64,000 bases of DNA from assembly GCF_003385845.1 (NCBI RefSeq), contig NZ_QRDJ01000007.1, forward strand, positions 124,001 through 188,000, in the 5' to 3' direction. This document shows positions 62,419-64,000 of the stretch, piece after piece (within the stretch, counting starts at the first letter, position 1; the number at the start of each line of letters is the position of its first letter). The position numbers were made by a program, and so were the translations under genes. The notes beneath the pieces were generated by a model, which saw only the letters and a list, made by a program, of their open reading frames with translations, was not told the origin of the DNA and did no database searches. Origin of the DNA: Kushneria indalinina DSM 14324. GTDB lineage: Bacteria > Pseudomonadota > Gammaproteobacteria > Pseudomonadales > Halomonadaceae.

Positions 62419-63813
62419 TTACGCGCTACCGGTGGGCCCACTGCCCGCACGCAGCAGCGCCACGAGGCGCTCCTCTCCAATGCGGGCAAGGGTGTCGCCA
62501 TCCAGCGGCAGGGCATGACCTTCCCGGGCCAGCGTGTGCGCCAGGTGCTCGAACGCCGCCGTCAGGGCCGCAGGATTCTCGGCGATCAGGCGGGGCACGC
62601 CGCGCGGATTGCCCTGAAAGACCAGCCCGACCCCCTGCGCCATCCCGACCAGGGTGAAGGTGCAGAGATCCAGGCTGGCACAGCCCTTGGCGCAGCCGGA
62701 CAGGTGCAGCCGGACCGAGTCATCAAACAGCTGCGACCAGCGCTCGCTCAGCGCCCGGGCCGTGTCGTGGGTGGGCATGAAGGCGCTGGCACAGCCCGGC
62801 GCCCCGGTGCAGGCCACAATCGCAAGACGGGCGTCATCGTCTGCCACGATCAGACCGGCCTGGCGCGCGGCCCGGATGATGGCATCGACATCGGCATGCT
62901 CGCGACACAGAAGCCGCCAGTGACGCCCGGGTGCAGCAGCAAAGGCCAGAGCGCCACAGCGCAGCGCCTCGCGCGTAAAGCGCAAAAGCTTCAGCGCCGG
63001 CAGCTGGCCGAACGGCCAGACCACATCCAGCACGTCGCGCTGGCGCCGGGCGCCGGCGTCCGGGCCCTGATACAGACCGCTGCGCGGCGGTGGCGCGCCG
63101 GGACGACAGCCCAGCACATCGCAGAGCGTATAGATCGAGACATGGGCGAGCAGATGATAGCCGCGCGCCCTGGACCCGAGCATGTCGATCTCGCTCAAAA
63201 GGCCCAGCACGGCGCTGGACAGCTTGGAGGCCACCATCCAGCCCAGCCAGGTGGCGCTGCCGTGATCACCCGCCACGCCGATCCAGCCACCGCGGTCACC
63301 GTCCAGGCGCACGTGCACATCGCCGGCAAGCCCGGCAAGCCCGGCCCAGCCCCCGGCGTCGATCACCACGGCGCACTTGGGCGCGAGCCCGGCCGGGGCA
63401 CCGATCAGGATCTGACCGCGCAGCCGGCGGGCCAGGGCGCACGTGGGCGCATCGATGGCCTCATCGACGTCCATCAGCGGGTCGATCGACACTGCCGGCA
63501 CGCCGCTTTCCAGCCAGTGGCGCGACAAGCGACGGATCAGATAGTCCGCAAGCCCCCGATGGGCGCCTTCGGCCAGACCACGCAGCTGCAGGTTGCCGCG
63601 CCGTGTGACCTCGATCAGCCCGTTGCCGAAGCGCTCGGCGGCCTCGCACAGCGTGATGACATCATCACCCTCAAGCGGTGCGATCAGCGGCGGCAGGCGC
63701 GCCAGCCAGCCGTCCCCGGTCTCCATGGGCGTGGCCAGCGACGGGCAGGCACCTCGCGCGCCCTGCCAGCCGGGCTTTTGCATCTGATTGAAGTCGTGCG
63801 GTTCAGGCAACAT
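62419..63813 (-). CDS. cobG: Precorrin-3B synthase (CobG), oxygen-dependent
   Basis: Mono-oxygenase-type enzyme that forms precorrin-3B in the aerobic cobalamin pathway, 464 residues with the sulfite/nitrite-reductase-like fold. N-terminal RRGNLQLRGL near 70, and an Fe4S4-siroheme-type cysteine pattern CTGAPGCASA and HLSGCAKGC near 340-385. CobG is a marker of the oxygen-dependent route. First gene of cobG-cobH-cobI-cobJ and divergent from the gene cut by the right edge. Confidence 0.93.
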   Translation of the reverse strand: MLPEPHDFNQMQKPGWQGARGACPSLATPMETGDGWLARLPPLIAPLEGDDVITLCEAAERFGNGLIEVTRRGNLQLRGLAEGAHRGLADYLIRRLSRHWLESGVPAVSIDPLMDVDEAIDAPTCALARRLRGQILIGAPAGLAPKCAVVIDAGGWAGLAGLAGDVHVRLDGDRGGWIGVAGDHGSATWLGWMVASKLSSAVLGLLSEIDMLGSRARGYHLLAHVSIYTLCDVLGCRPGAPPPRSGLYQGPDAGARRQRDVLDVVWPFGQLPALKLLRFTREALRCGALAFAAAPGRHWRLLCREHADVDAIIRAARQAGLIVADDDARLAIVACTGAPGCASAFMPTHDTARALSERWSQLFDDSVRLHLSGCAKGCASLDLCTFTLVGMAQGVGLVFQGNPRGVPRLIAENPAALTAAFEHLAHTLAREGHALPLDGDTLARIGEERLVALLRAGSGPTGSA

Positions 63814-63963
63814 GGGCGTTCAACCACGGGATAAGGGAAATATCGGACACCCCGGACCGGCGAAACCCGCCGGGCTCGTCCATCATTGGGGGCCATGCTA
63901 TCGCATCATTTGACCCGGGAGGCAACGCTGTCCCCGTGTCAGGCGCATTCACAAGGAGGTTCA

Positions 63964-64000
63964 ATGTCCGCAACACCCGCGCCGGCGCCGCTGCCCAGGC
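63964..64000 (+). CDS. Start of a further gene, cut by the window edge
   Basis: ATG 63964 with a perfect AAGGAGG 6 nt upstream opens a frame coding MSATPAPAPLPR up to the edge. Only 12 codons are visible, so no family can be named. It is divergent from cobG with 150 bp between. Confidence 0.6.
   Translation, partial: MSATPAPAPLPR

Noticed and set aside
62290-63834. A 514-codon plus-strand frame opposite cobG
   Set aside because: Antisense to a gene with clear CobG motifs. Composition is Arg/Gln/His-rich and it has no signature.
63814-63963. A cobalamin riboswitch between cobG and the edge gene, or in front of cbiD
   Set aside because: No B12-box or other conserved riboswitch core on either strand; only a short CCGGCG hairpin is seen. 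The region before cbiD is also empty of it.

Overview
The window is a gene-dense, high-GC bacterial chromosome segment with about 54 protein-coding genes and no tRNA, rRNA, insertion sequence, phage gene or CRISPR array that I can see. Three BCCT-family compatible-solute transporters, sodium symporters, a TRAP system, a Na+/H+ antiporter and acidic tails on exported proteins point to a moderately halophilic gammaproteobacterium. Halomonadaceae (Halomonas, Chromohalobacter, Kushneria type) is my best guess, inferred from gene content only.

Left part (1-26.5 kb). It opens with a Fur-box-controlled FhuE-type siderophore receptor cut by the window edge. Then come an entericidin-like lipoprotein, a HIT protein, a translationally coupled pair of look-alike lipoproteins, BetT choline transporter, glycerate kinase, RmuC, an aldo/keto reductase with two tandem PfpI/DJ-1 paralogues, and a CPA1 antiporter. 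A TRAP transporter follows whose permease genes (+) and binding-protein gene (-) converge on a bidirectional terminator. After it lie a sodium:solute symporter with a small membrane partner, a META-domain lipoprotein with internal repeats, YchJ, a DUF1206 protein, MntH, an alpha/beta hydrolase and a Mut7-C protein.

Central part (26.6-38.7 kb). One long minus-strand array encodes allophanate hydrolase, urea carboxylase, a GntR regulator and the urea ABC importer UrtABCDE. Together they should import urea and convert it to ammonia and CO2 by the ATP-dependent urea amidolyase route; no urease gene is in the window. Upstream of the array is a close match to a sigma-54 promoter, with a perfect palindrome of GntR-operator type over the predicted start point. 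This suggests nitrogen control combined with repression by the encoded GntR protein.

Right part (38.9-64 kb). It holds an M32 carboxypeptidase, ribB behind an FMN riboswitch, an SMP-30 protein, a VirK/YbjX-family gene with an unusual 11-bp-phased TTAA array upstream, cbiD, two tandem BCCT betaine-type transporters, an exonuclease coupled to a cNMP/CBS/DUF294 protein, DUF485-ActP, an NRAMP-like protein lacking the canonical metal-binding motifs, a glutathione transferase, and a cobalamin (corrin ring) cluster cobG-cobH-cobI-cobJ / cobK / cobL-cobM. CobG indicates an oxygen-dependent route. No cobF is seen, and cbiD, 12 kb away, probably supplies the C1 methylation. Intergenic gaps are short, and many neighbours overlap by the 4-nt ATGA arrangement.
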